Below the pieces are notes generated by a model. The model was not told the DNA's origin and ran no database searches. It was given only the letters and a program-made list of their open reading frames with translations. This document shows, one piece after another, positions 1 to 7,446 of a DNA stretch of 64,000 bases. Within the stretch, counting starts at the first letter, position 1; each line of letters starts with the position of its first letter. The position numbers and the translations under genes are program-made. The DNA comes from Pirellulaceae bacterium (lineage in GTDB: Bacteria > Planctomycetota > Planctomycetia > Pirellulales > Pirellulaceae): contig JAHDXO010000024.1 of NCBI GenBank assembly GCA_023382975.1, forward strand, positions 62,001 through 126,000. The letters run 5' to 3'.

Positions 1-1056
1 GGCCGTCCACAGATCTTCCAGGAGATTCATGTCCGACGAATCCGACTGATCCCACAGCAGCGCCCGGGCGCGATGCCAATTCGGATCGAGCGGCGGTCCC
101 GGAACGGCCTTTACCAATTGTCGAATTCCGCGATCGTCTTCTTCCGCGACCAAACGTTTCCAAAACAAGTCGGTCATTCGCTCGATCAGTTTCTTGCGGG
201 ATTGACCGTTCCGCTGCCGAAACGAACGCAAGGCACTCAAGGCACGGTGACCACGACCGGATTGAAAATGGTCTCGGATGATTTCCAGTTGGCTGACCAC
301 CGAGCTGCCCGACGCGGAATACTGCAAACGCCGCTGGCCCGTGCCGACATCGAGCGGGCATTGCTCGGGCTTCAGCCGTCCGCTGAACACCTGCAGGTTG
401 GTCGCGATGCGATACGCCGCCCGCTGGGAATCGAGCCGACCCCAGTTGGCCTCGACCCGCTCGACATCGTCTGCGTAGTGAGCCACCAATCCGCGGACGA
501 ACAGCCGCCAGTCGGCGAACGGACTCTTTCGCCCGATCGCCGCTAGCCGATCAACGGCCGCCGCGTCCTCGCCCCGTTCGACGTCGCGCAGCGATTCACG
601 CACCAAATCCGCCTGCTCGTTCAGTTCCGTGTACGTCGGAGACCGCCGCTGAGGATAGAGGACGGCTTGGTCCGCTAAGACCGTCGCCAACTCATCAGGC
701 GGCTGCGTCGGACTGACCCCCGCACAGTCGCTCTTCGGCGGCAGTATGCCCAGCAGGACCCGGAGCCGGCCGAGCGACGATGCGACCTCGGCAACCGTCA
801 CGCCAAGTTTGTCGAGTTCGCCGATCAGGCCCGTGGCAGCATCGCGGTTGCCATGGTCGTGCATCTGCTCGGCCCGCGCCAGCATCGCTCGCTCCAGGAC
901 ATCGCGACTTTCAGCATCGGGTGATTCCTGGTGCTGCAGCCGAGCATGTTCGAGCGCCACTTTCGCATTGCGCTTTGCCAGTTCACGCTTGGCGATTAGA
1001 AGGTGATCGACATCGAAACGTCGATTGCCGCGGTCCCGTTTGTTCTTCTTCGACAT
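1..1056 (-). CDS. hypothetical protein, C-terminus beyond window edge
   Basis: An uninterrupted minus-strand reading frame begins at the ATG whose first base is 1056 and runs off the left edge, giving at least 352 residues. The N-terminus is very basic (MSKKNKRDRGNRRFDVDHLL). It is followed by an alanine- and glutamate-rich, probably all-helical region with spacing like degenerate TPR repeats (blocks such as LERAMLARAEQM and ERGEDAAAVDRLAA). There is no signal peptide or membrane segment. The many long plus-strand frames here are shadows of this gene. I do not recognise the family. A helical scaffold or repeat protein is a guess from composition only. Confidence 0.6.
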   Translation of the reverse strand, partial: MSKKNKRDRGNRRFDVDHLLIAKRELAKRNAKVALEHARLQHQESPDAESRDVLERAMLARAEQMHDHGNRDAATGLIGELDKLGVTVAEVASSLGRLRVLLGILPPKSDCAGVSPTQPPDELATVLADQAVLYPQRRSPTYTELNEQADLVRESLRDVERGEDAAAVDRLAAIGRKSPFADWRLFVRGLVAHYADDVERVEANWGRLDSQRAAYRIATNLQVFSGRLKPEQCPLDVGTGQRRLQYSASGSSVVSQLEIIRDHFQSGRGHRALSALRSFRQRNGQSRKKLIERMTDLFWKRLVAEEDDRGIRQLVKAVPGPPLDPNWHRARALLWDQSDSSDMNLLEDLWTA

Positions 1057-1144
1057 GTTTCCATCCGTGCAACATCGCAGCGGGATCTTCCATGCCGACA
1101 GAGTCTAACACAGGACGAGCCACTCGTTCCAGTACCTGCTCTTG

Positions 1145-1591
1145 TCAACGCGAGCGGCAGCCGTCGCCCGACGAGGAACAGCGGCCCGTCCATTTCAGCC
1201 TTCGTTTGGCGAACTGGCGATAGCCGAATTCGAGAATTGGCGATACGACTGGCAGACGAGTCGCTGCCACCAGCCAGGACAAACCAACCGCCGAATAGAG
1301 ACGGCGAAATACCTCGACGCCCACAACCCAAGACCCGTCCGGCAACCGGCCGTGAATCTGAGCCATCAACTGCGACATGCTTTTGCCGTACAGTTCCGGC
1401 GAAAAACCGGCATCCGCGATGTCGGTGAACCGGATCCGATTCCGTCGATCCAAGCGGCCGAGCGCGGCAATCTCGCGCCGGCACAGCGGGCAGTCGCCGT
1501 CAAAAAAGACTTCTATGTCCCAATTTGAATGGGGATTGCACCGGGAATCATGGACTTCGGGATCGGTGACGAGGCGATTGCTACTGATCAT
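1145..1591 (-). CDS. DCC-family thiol-disulfide oxidoreductase-like protein (DUF393)
   Basis: The 148-residue product carries the family hallmark [13 protein letters not shown] near residues 29-41, where the DCPLC segment gives the DCC family its name. It is followed by the usual downstream pattern (IRFTDIAD, a middle helix, then [18 protein letters not shown]). The family is thioredoxin-related and most members are 110-150 residues, so the length fits. The C-terminal tail (about 20 residues, basic and Cys/Ser-rich) looks unconserved. The start is the first ATG of the frame; I see no clear Shine-Dalgarno sequence. It lies 88 bp downstream of the start of the partial gene at the left edge, on the same strand. 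The substrate is unknown. Confidence 0.8.
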   Translation of the reverse strand: MISSNRLVTDPEVHDSRCNPHSNWDIEVFFDGDCPLCRREIAALGRLDRRNRIRFTDIADAGFSPELYGKSMSQLMAQIHGRLPDGSWVVGVEVFRRLYSAVGLSWLVAATRLPVVSPILEFGYRQFAKRRLKWTGRCSSSGDGCRSR

Positions 1592-2105
1592 GCAGAACTA
1601 TTTCGCCAGGGCAAGAGGCCGCTTCCTTTGTCGTAAGGCAGCCCGCAAAGAATAGCGTACCGCGGCGTTTTGCCGGTAACTTTCGCGGCGCTGTGGCCTG
1701 TCTCTGACCGAGCCACAGACCTCGACCGCAGGTCTCCCAAGCCGCTGGAGTGCCTTTCGACGTTGCGGCGGAGTCGGGGCCCCGTGCCGATCGTTGGTAG
1801 ATTTCTTCCTGCGGGCTGTCCAAGAAAACTGGGACAGGCACTGGCGCGGATTATTCACGGGGGCGAGTTGTAGCACAGGCAGCTTGCCTGTGTTCCCCAA
1901 ATACAGGCTGGCAGCCTGCACTACGGCCCCGCGGAGCACGTCGTGATAATTCGGGTTAGGCGATACTCCATTCCCTACTCCACAGTCAGTACTTATTGGT
2001 AAATTCATGTTGGCCATATTTGTAACGAATTTTGCGAATGAACTAACCCAGCTCAAGCCTTGTCGAAGAAAAGGCGATTGATTAGATTATGTTTTCCGCG
2101 AGCGA
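1592..2105. other. gene-poor interval upstream of tRNA-Asn
   Basis: About 510 bases lack a convincing gene. Overlapping frames on the minus strand have no start context or recognisable family. The interval contains one palindromic repeat (1870-1925) and an AT-rich stretch at about 1945-2045 that may hold the tRNA promoter; no confident -35/-10 pair was assigned. Confidence 0.5.
1870..1925. repeat. palindromic extragenic element
   Basis: Two adjacent perfect hairpins lie inside a weaker outer inverted repeat. Arm CACAGGCA (1874-1881) pairs with TGCCTGTG (1885-1892). CAGGCT (1904-1909) pairs with AGCCTG (1913-1918). GTAG at 1870 pairs with CTAC at 1921. The structure is typical of dispersed REP-like elements; only one copy is obvious in this window. 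Confidence 0.7.
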
Positions 2106-2181
<76 letters not shown>

Positions 2182-2285
2182 TTACTGCCAGATTGGTGGC
2201 GACCTGATGGGTTGACTTTCAGAGCCGAGAGCGGTCGCTCGCGGCTTTTTTGGTTTCTGTCCTGCCCAACCAATGAGCAGACGAG

Positions 2286-2552
2286 ATGACTTTGCTGTCC
2301 GACACGACGCCTGATGCCGATCAGGTACAAATGCGGCTGTTGCGCAGCAAATCGCCATCGGAGCGGCTCGGACTGGCCCTGCGACTCTCCTCCGAGGTGA
2401 TCCGAGCGTCGAAACGCGCCATTTCGCGCGTCCATCCCCAGTGGACGGAACGTGAGATCGGCTACAAATTCATCGAGTTGCACTACGGTCGAGAATTGGC
2501 CGAGGCCACGCGGCAGTACGAGGACGAACGGGACCATGACCAATGCGAGTGA
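2286..2552 (+). CDS. small hypothetical protein partnered with nucleotidyltransferase
   Basis: An 88-residue protein, mostly alpha-helical and charged, with a conserved-looking core (SPSERLGLALRLSSEVIRASKRAI, residues 24-47) and a C-terminal FIELHYGRELAE segment. It has no signal peptide. It overlaps the following nucleotidyltransferase gene by 17 bp, so the two are almost certainly co-transcribed and translationally coupled. The arrangement (small helical protein followed by an AbiEii/MNT-like nucleotidyltransferase) resembles two-gene toxin-antitoxin units, but I cannot assign which partner is toxic, and no activity is proven. The small protein itself is not of a family I can name. Confidence 0.7.
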   Translation: MTLLSDTTPDADQVQMRLLRSKSPSERLGLALRLSSEVIRASKRAISRVHPQWTEREIGYKFIELHYGRELAEATRQYEDERDHDQCE

Positions 2553-3120
2553 ATTGGTCCAGTCGCTTTTGCCCGTCGTCGATCAACTAGATCGTCTGGG
2601 TGTTCGATACTGCATCGGTGGGTCCGTTGCCAGTTCGGTTCATGGCGCTTCTCGCAGTACCTTAGATGTAGACCTCGGAGCGGAACTCGACGAAGCGGCT
2701 GCGCTCCGCTTGGTTGCCGCGTTGCAGAACGAATTCTACGTCAGCAAACAAGCCGTCTTGGATGCGGTGCGGCGGCGCAGTTGTTTCAATCTCATTCACT
2801 TGGCCACCTCGTTCAAGGTTGATATCTTCGTCAGCAAAGGACGGGCCTTTGATCGCAGCGTCCAAGATCGAGCGGTACGAGACAAGATCGGCGAGGGCGG
2901 GCTCTTGGCAGCGCCGATTGCTACCGCCGAAGATATCATTCTGCTAAAGCTCGAATGGTATCGACTGGGAAACGAGACCTCCCAACGGCAATGGAGTGAT
3001 CTGACCGCCGTGGCGAGACTGCAAGCGGATCGACTCGATCACGGCTATCTGCGCCACTGGGCGAATGAACTCGATGTCGCGGACTTGGCAGAACGTCTGC
3101 TGCGCGAGGTCACGGCTTAA
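2536..3120 (+). CDS. AbiEii/MNT-like nucleotidyltransferase
   Basis: The 194-residue protein begins at the ATG at 2536, inside the end of the upstream gene. The N-terminal half shows the Pol-beta nucleotidyltransferase signature: GGSVASSVHG (about residues 25-34), then STLDVDLG with the paired acidic residues, and a third acidic site in FKVDIFV. The C-terminal half has the AEDIILLKLEWYRLG motif typical of AbiEii/AbiGii-type and related stand-alone nucleotidyltransferases. Length and domain order fit that family. A role as phage-defence toxin or small-RNA-modifying enzyme is inferred from the family and the coupled small upstream gene. The kinase fragment starting at about 3148 follows immediately. 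Confidence 0.8.
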   Translation: MTNASELVQSLLPVVDQLDRLGVRYCIGGSVASSVHGASRSTLDVDLGAELDEAAALRLVAALQNEFYVSKQAVLDAVRRRSCFNLIHLATSFKVDIFVSKGRAFDRSVQDRAVRDKIGEGGLLAAPIATAEDIILLKLEWYRLGNETSQRQWSDLTAVARLQADRLDHGYLRHWANELDVADLAERLLREVTA

Positions 3121-3147
3121 CGAAGAAATGGCGCACCGAGATCAAGT

Positions 3148-3852
3148 TTGGCCAGCGTTATCGGCCGCGACGTGCCGGGCGGCCAGGTGCTGGAGCTGCT
3201 GGACGCACACGAGATCGCACCGCACCTGTGGGCCGACTCGACCCGGCCGACGACCAACAAGACCCGGTTCATCCTGCGCGGCCAGCTTCGCCCCGATCGG
3301 TTCGACTTCGAATCCAAGGCTCCGATCCCAGGCGAAGCCGCCAAGTACCTGGCGGCCTGTCCGATTGGCGACTGCCTGCTGATCCAGGACTACGGGAAGG
3401 GCGTCTGTACGACCTCGTTGCTGCGATCACTGCTGTCGCGGGCCACGGCCGCGAACGTTCCCGTCCTCGTGGACCCGGCCCGCGGTCGGGACTGGCGGGA
3501 GTACGAGGGCTGCACCGTGATCAAGGCGAATCGAATCGAGGCCACCGAAGCCCTGGGATGCCACGTCGGAGATCCGCCAGCCATGATGGCCCGCCGCTTG
3601 GCGATTCGGCAGGGATGCCACGTCGTGGTCACGGCCGGCGAGTTGGGCCTCTGGTGGTCGGACGGGCGGGCAGTACGACGGGTCCCCGCGGTTTCGGTCC
3701 AGGTCCGCGACGTCTGTGGCGCTGGGGACACGGTGCTGGCGACGCTGGGCTTGGTGTTGGCCACGGGTGGAACGATCGGTGCCGGGTGCAGGCTCGCTGC
3801 TAAGGCAGGGGCACGCCAAGTGAGATGTATCGGAGTGGCACCTGCTTGCTAA
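3148..3852 (+). pseudogene. HldE/RfaE-type (PfkB) kinase fragment, copy 1
   Basis: The frame encodes the central and C-terminal part of a PfkB-family sugar kinase of the HldE (heptose-7-phosphate kinase) type. It includes the DSTRPTTNKTRFI segment (substrate region), LLIQDYGKGV, VLVDPARGRDW, IKANRIEA and the ATP/anion-hole motif VCGAGDTVLA. The first 70-80 residues, including the N-terminal substrate-binding strands and the usual GGAAN motif, are absent. There is no cytidylyl/adenylyltransferase domain after the kinase end (CIGVAPAC). There is no good start codon or ribosome site; only TTG at 3148 is available. The left end abuts the nucleotidyltransferase stop. A second, shorter copy lies at 17722-18078 in the same orientation. 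Confidence 0.8.
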
Positions 3853-4034
3853 CCCTACGCATTCGAGGGTATGCGCAAACGGGCGCCCCCCTGACCAGGT
3901 GGAATAAAGGACTGGAGTGCGACGGGCGGATCAACCGATATTACACGAATAATCGATGCACCTTCCCTATTCCTTGAATTTCCCGTATTATTCACATCGC
4001 TTGATGGAAACTCCAATCTGAGAACATTGGCGTC

Positions 4035-4574
4035 ATGGTAGCCCCCCGGATGATACGAGCAACGAGTACTTTACTGGCAGTTTTGCTGCTGGCAGCTACC
4101 GTTGCGCCTCCGGCAGTCAGGCACATGCACCCCCTCGCGGAGGGAGACGACTTTCATCATCGACACCACGCAGATCATGAATGGTCCGACGACCACGAAC
4201 ACCACGGAGATGAATCAGGGCACCGTTTGGCGGCACCCCATCTGAGCGAAACCGACATCATGAGCGGTGATTGGTGGCATCTGCATCTTCAGTTCCTGGG
4301 TCTTGACTTCACCCTGCCTGAACCGACGTCGAACGAAAACGATCGGGAGACTCGTGGGAAAGACGCGCTGTCTGTGCTCGCATCCGACGAAGAGCCGCTG
4401 CCATGCCAGACAACCGTGTCGAGTTCAATCCAGCAGATCATCCTAGCGTCGATGCATTCCTCGTCGGATGATGCTGCGCTCGTGCAGGTCGTTGTGTCTG
4501 CTCCAGCACCTGTTTCTTGCACACCTCTGTGCGATCGTGCGCGCCGTGAAAGATCCGGCGTTCTGATGGCGTGA
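4035..4574 (+). CDS. His/Asp-rich exported protein of metal-efflux operon
   Basis: The 179-residue product starts with a signal peptide or anchor (hydrophobic run STLLAVLLLAATVAPPA). It continues with a striking histidine/acidic cluster, DDFHHRHHADHEW...DDHEHHGDESGH (about residues 36-63), of the kind that binds divalent metals. The rest has no family I recognise. It is the first gene of a co-directional run leading to an RND metal efflux pump, so a periplasmic metal-binding or buffering role is inferred from composition and context. ATG at 4053 (MIRATSTLL) is an alternative start. The upstream region 3853-4034 is AT-rich with an imperfect inverted repeat (GAATAAT...ATTATTC) and may hold the operon promoter. 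Confidence 0.7.
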   Translation: MVAPRMIRATSTLLAVLLLAATVAPPAVRHMHPLAEGDDFHHRHHADHEWSDDHEHHGDESGHRLAAPHLSETDIMSGDWWHLHLQFLGLDFTLPEPTSNENDRETRGKDALSVLASDEEPLPCQTTVSSSIQQIILASMHSSSDDAALVQVVVSAPAPVSCTPLCDRARRERSGVLMA

Positions 4575-4726
4575 GTTTGACTGCGCGCTCGGCTGTTTCT
4601 TGATGCGATAGCCTTTCGTCTGCGCGCATCTCCAATGCTGCTGGGAAGTGTGATCCCGGCGAGTTGCGCGTGGAATCTGTCCTGACTCCCGTGATTTCTT
4701 TCGTCTACTTTGCAAGGAGAAGTTCT

Positions 4727-5278
4727 ATGTCGATGAGATTGTCTGCCGCCCTGCTAGTTGCTTTCAGCGTGGTTGCCTTTGGTGTCCTGAGTGGCTGCTC
4801 TCAGCCATCACAAGAACCGTCCCGTGTCGGTGAAGCGCCGGCGGCACAAGGTGAGGATGATTACAACCCCCATGATGTTCCGATCACGGAGGAACAGAAA
4901 ACCGAGCTTCGCGAACGGACCGCCAAGTTTGCCGACGCGGTGGCGACGTTGAAACAGTTCCGTAGTGAGATCGAGCAGGAAACGGCTGCGGGCATTCCAG
5001 AGAACCCATACAAGGCTCACCAAGCGCTGGACCAAGCGGATTTGCTGCTGCAATGGCTTCCAGAGATCGCCCGCAACTCAGGCATACCCAAGGAACATTG
5101 GGAGGCCGTCAACACCTCGGCCAACGAACTGCGGACACTCTTTGAGCAGGTCCATCAGAACATTGACAATAAACAGGATCCCAACTTCGCGGCTGTGGCT
5201 GGTGACATCGACCAGAAGTTGGCCGGCCTCGAAGAAGTTGCTACGGCGCAGCCGTCTGACACCGCTTCAGAGGGCTGA
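4727..5278 (+). CDS. lipoprotein in metal-efflux operon
   Basis: The start at 4727 is supported by an AAGGAGA ribosome site 7-12 bases upstream; the longer frame from 4664 lacks one. The 183-residue product has a lipoprotein signal peptide ending in the lipobox LSGC (Cys near residue 25). An acidic, mostly helical periplasmic domain follows (repeated Glu/Gln-rich heptad-like stretches, EEQKTELRERTAKFADAV and so on) with no catalytic motif. It lies 68 bp before the adaptor gene. I do not recognise the family. A periplasmic sensor or accessory role in the efflux system is inferred from position only. Confidence 0.75.
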   Translation: MSMRLSAALLVAFSVVAFGVLSGCSQPSQEPSRVGEAPAAQGEDDYNPHDVPITEEQKTELRERTAKFADAVATLKQFRSEIEQETAAGIPENPYKAHQALDQADLLLQWLPEIARNSGIPKEHWEAVNTSANELRTLFEQVHQNIDNKQDPNFAAVAGDIDQKLAGLEEVATAQPSDTASEG

Positions 5279-5346
5279 TCCCGGCTGCCTTTCCGTTGTT
5301 TCGTTTCACCAACCCAAGATTGAACGATACGCAAGGAGACCTTGCG

Positions 5347-7413
5347 ATGTTGTGGAAGAACCTCCTTGCGATAACTCGCACCCTTGTAGCCGCGTCTTTT
5401 GCGGCTGGGGCCTTCTTGGTCGTTTCGAGTCAAGCAGCGGCGCATGAAAACCATGCGCCGCTGCCGACCAAGGGTGTGACTATCGCCGGCGACACCATCA
5501 TGCTTTCGGATAAGGCCCGCGAGGCGATTGGCCTGACGACCGCCAAGGTCGAGTTCGGTGATATTCACCGTGCGGTCACCGTCAACGCGCGGGTGGAACT
5601 GCCTTGGCACGCACAGGCGATGGTAACGTCGCTGGTGCCCGGCAAGATCGACCGCGTGCTGGTCCGACCGGGCGAAACCGTAGCGCCGGGGCAGGAACTT
5701 GCTCGTGTGGTCAGCACAGAGTTGGAAACGCTTCAGCTGGACCTGATTCAAGCCAAAGTGCAGGTTGACTTGGCCCGCAAGCTGGTCGAGCAACAGTCTG
5801 CGCTCGATCGCCAGGGCGTGATTGCCGGCAAGACACTGCTCGAGTCAGAGTCAAAGCTCACTGAAGTGTCGGCTGCCCTTCAGATTGCCCGGCAGAAACT
5901 GTTGGTAATTGGCTTCGACAACCAGACGCTGGGTCGCGTCGAACAGCGGGGCGAGTTGCTCTCCTACGTTTCGATTGTCAGCCCCGTGGGCGGCGTCATT
6001 ACCCACGCCGACGTGCGAATTGGGCAAATGGTCAGCCCTACGGACCACCTGTACCACGTAGTCGATCCCACAACGCTCTGGATTATTGGCGAAGTGCTGG
6101 AGTCTGAAGTGCGACTGCTGGCGAAGGGCCAACAGGTTGAGGCTAGCTTTGCGGCGTTACCCGGCGAGCTCTTCCGCGGCGAAATCGACCACCTGCGACT
6201 GACAATGGACCCGCAAAGACGGACCCAGGGCGTGGTAATCGCCATCGACAACTCCAATCAGAAACTTCGGCCCGGTATGTTCGGACGGGTTCGAGTTTCC
6301 GTCCAAGTCGCCAAGGAAGCAATCGTATGCCCCGTCGATGCGGTGATTCGCAGCCGCACAGGCAACTACCTGTTGGTCCAGCGGATGCCCGGCAAGTACG
6401 AGAACCGGAAAGTGAAACTGGGCTTGACCGAGGACGGTGGGATCGAGGTGCTAGAAGGCGTCTTTCCAGGCGACCAGGTCGTCGTGGTTGGCAACTCTCT
6501 TTTGGCCGCGTTGTTGGGCAACGAGCACAAGGCTCGCGTCAATGACGCAGAACCCGAGCCAGAGCCAGAACCGGACTCGCATCAGAATGTTGTCGCCGTC
6601 GCTCACGGTTCCGTCGAATTGCCCACGGACCAACAAGCCTTGGTCACATCGCAGATCGAGGGCCGCGTGCGACGGATCTTCATCCAGCCCAGTCAGCAAA
6701 TCGCGCAGGGCGATGTGCTGGCGGAGATCGACAGCCTTCAATTGCGGTCGATCCAATTGGATTTACTTCAGACGCTCAGTCACGTGCGGCTGATCGAACA
6801 GTCTCTTAAACGTCTGGAAGAATTGCATGACCAAGGCGTCGTGGCAAAGCGGCAGCGTTGGGAGCTGCAAAGTGAACAGCAGACGCTCCGGACCAAGGCT
6901 CAGGTGCTCGAACGGCAACTGGGCCATTTCGGTTTGCAGCCAGAAGCCATCGAAAGACTCAAGCAGGCTGACATGACGCAAGCCGGTTCGCTGACCGAAC
7001 TGGTTCAAAGCGTTCCTCTTCGCTCGCCAATGTCCGGCCATGTCGTCGCCTTCCGCGTCGTACCGGGCCAGGTCGTGCATCCCGGGGAACCCGTGTTCGA
7101 AATCGACGACCTGTCGAAGGTCTGGGTCAAGGGGTTTGTCTACGAACGCGATGCAAATCGAGTTCAGTTGGGGCAACCGGCGAATGTCCATTTCACCGCC
7201 TATCCGGACCTGGAGGTAAACGGCAAGGTGGTGCGGATCTCGCCGCTGATGGACGAACGCATGCGGGTACTGCCAGTCTGGGTGGAAGTGGCCAATCCCG
7301 ACCACCTGTTGAAGAGCGGCATGCTGGCCCGGATGACGATCATCGAAAAATCGACGGGAGATTCCGACGCCGGCGATGTGGCTCAACTTAAGTCCATCCG
7401 AGTAAATCGGTAA
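5347..7413 (+). CDS. RND efflux periplasmic adaptor with two tandem MFP modules
   Basis: Membrane-fusion protein of the CusB/CzcB type, linking an inner-membrane RND pump to a TolC-like channel. The start at 5347 follows AAGGAG at 5332-5337; residues 1-36 form a signal peptide ending near SQAAAHENHA. Unlike normal adaptors of about 400 residues, this 688-residue protein holds two complete modules. The first (about 40-395) begins VNARVELPWHAQAMVTSLVPG, with coiled-coil hairpin and beta-barrel. An acidic linker (AEPEPEPEPD, near residue 403) follows. A second module (about 415-680) begins HGSVELPTDQQALVTSQIEG and again has lipoyl halves, hairpin and barrel. It sits 33 bp before the pump gene. 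The substrate is probably Cu/Ag or another heavy metal. Confidence 0.88.
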   Translation: MLWKNLLAITRTLVAASFAAGAFLVVSSQAAAHENHAPLPTKGVTIAGDTIMLSDKAREAIGLTTAKVEFGDIHRAVTVNARVELPWHAQAMVTSLVPGKIDRVLVRPGETVAPGQELARVVSTELETLQLDLIQAKVQVDLARKLVEQQSALDRQGVIAGKTLLESESKLTEVSAALQIARQKLLVIGFDNQTLGRVEQRGELLSYVSIVSPVGGVITHADVRIGQMVSPTDHLYHVVDPTTLWIIGEVLESEVRLLAKGQQVEASFAALPGELFRGEIDHLRLTMDPQRRTQGVVIAIDNSNQKLRPGMFGRVRVSVQVAKEAIVCPVDAVIRSRTGNYLLVQRMPGKYENRKVKLGLTEDGGIEVLEGVFPGDQVVVVGNSLLAALLGNEHKARVNDAEPEPEPEPDSHQNVVAVAHGSVELPTDQQALVTSQIEGRVRRIFIQPSQQIAQGDVLAEIDSLQLRSIQLDLLQTLSHVRLIEQSLKRLEELHDQGVVAKRQRWELQSEQQTLRTKAQVLERQLGHFGLQPEAIERLKQADMTQAGSLTELVQSVPLRSPMSGHVVAFRVVPGQVVHPGEPVFEIDDLSKVWVKGFVYERDANRVQLGQPANVHFTAYPDLEVNGKVVRISPLMDERMRVLPVWVEVANPDHLLKSGMLARMTIIEKSTGDSDAGDVAQLKSIRVNR

Positions 7414-7446
7414 ACGCGGGCCTTCCCAACACGGAGTCCATTTCTG

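Noticed and set aside
1598-2056. Minus-strand frame before tRNA-Asn
   Set aside because: Passes through the palindromic repeat and has no start context or family similarity.
3148-3852. Functional HldE/carbohydrate kinase
   Set aside because: The N-terminal substrate-binding part is missing, there is no start with a ribosome site, and a second partial copy exists, so it is called a pseudogene.
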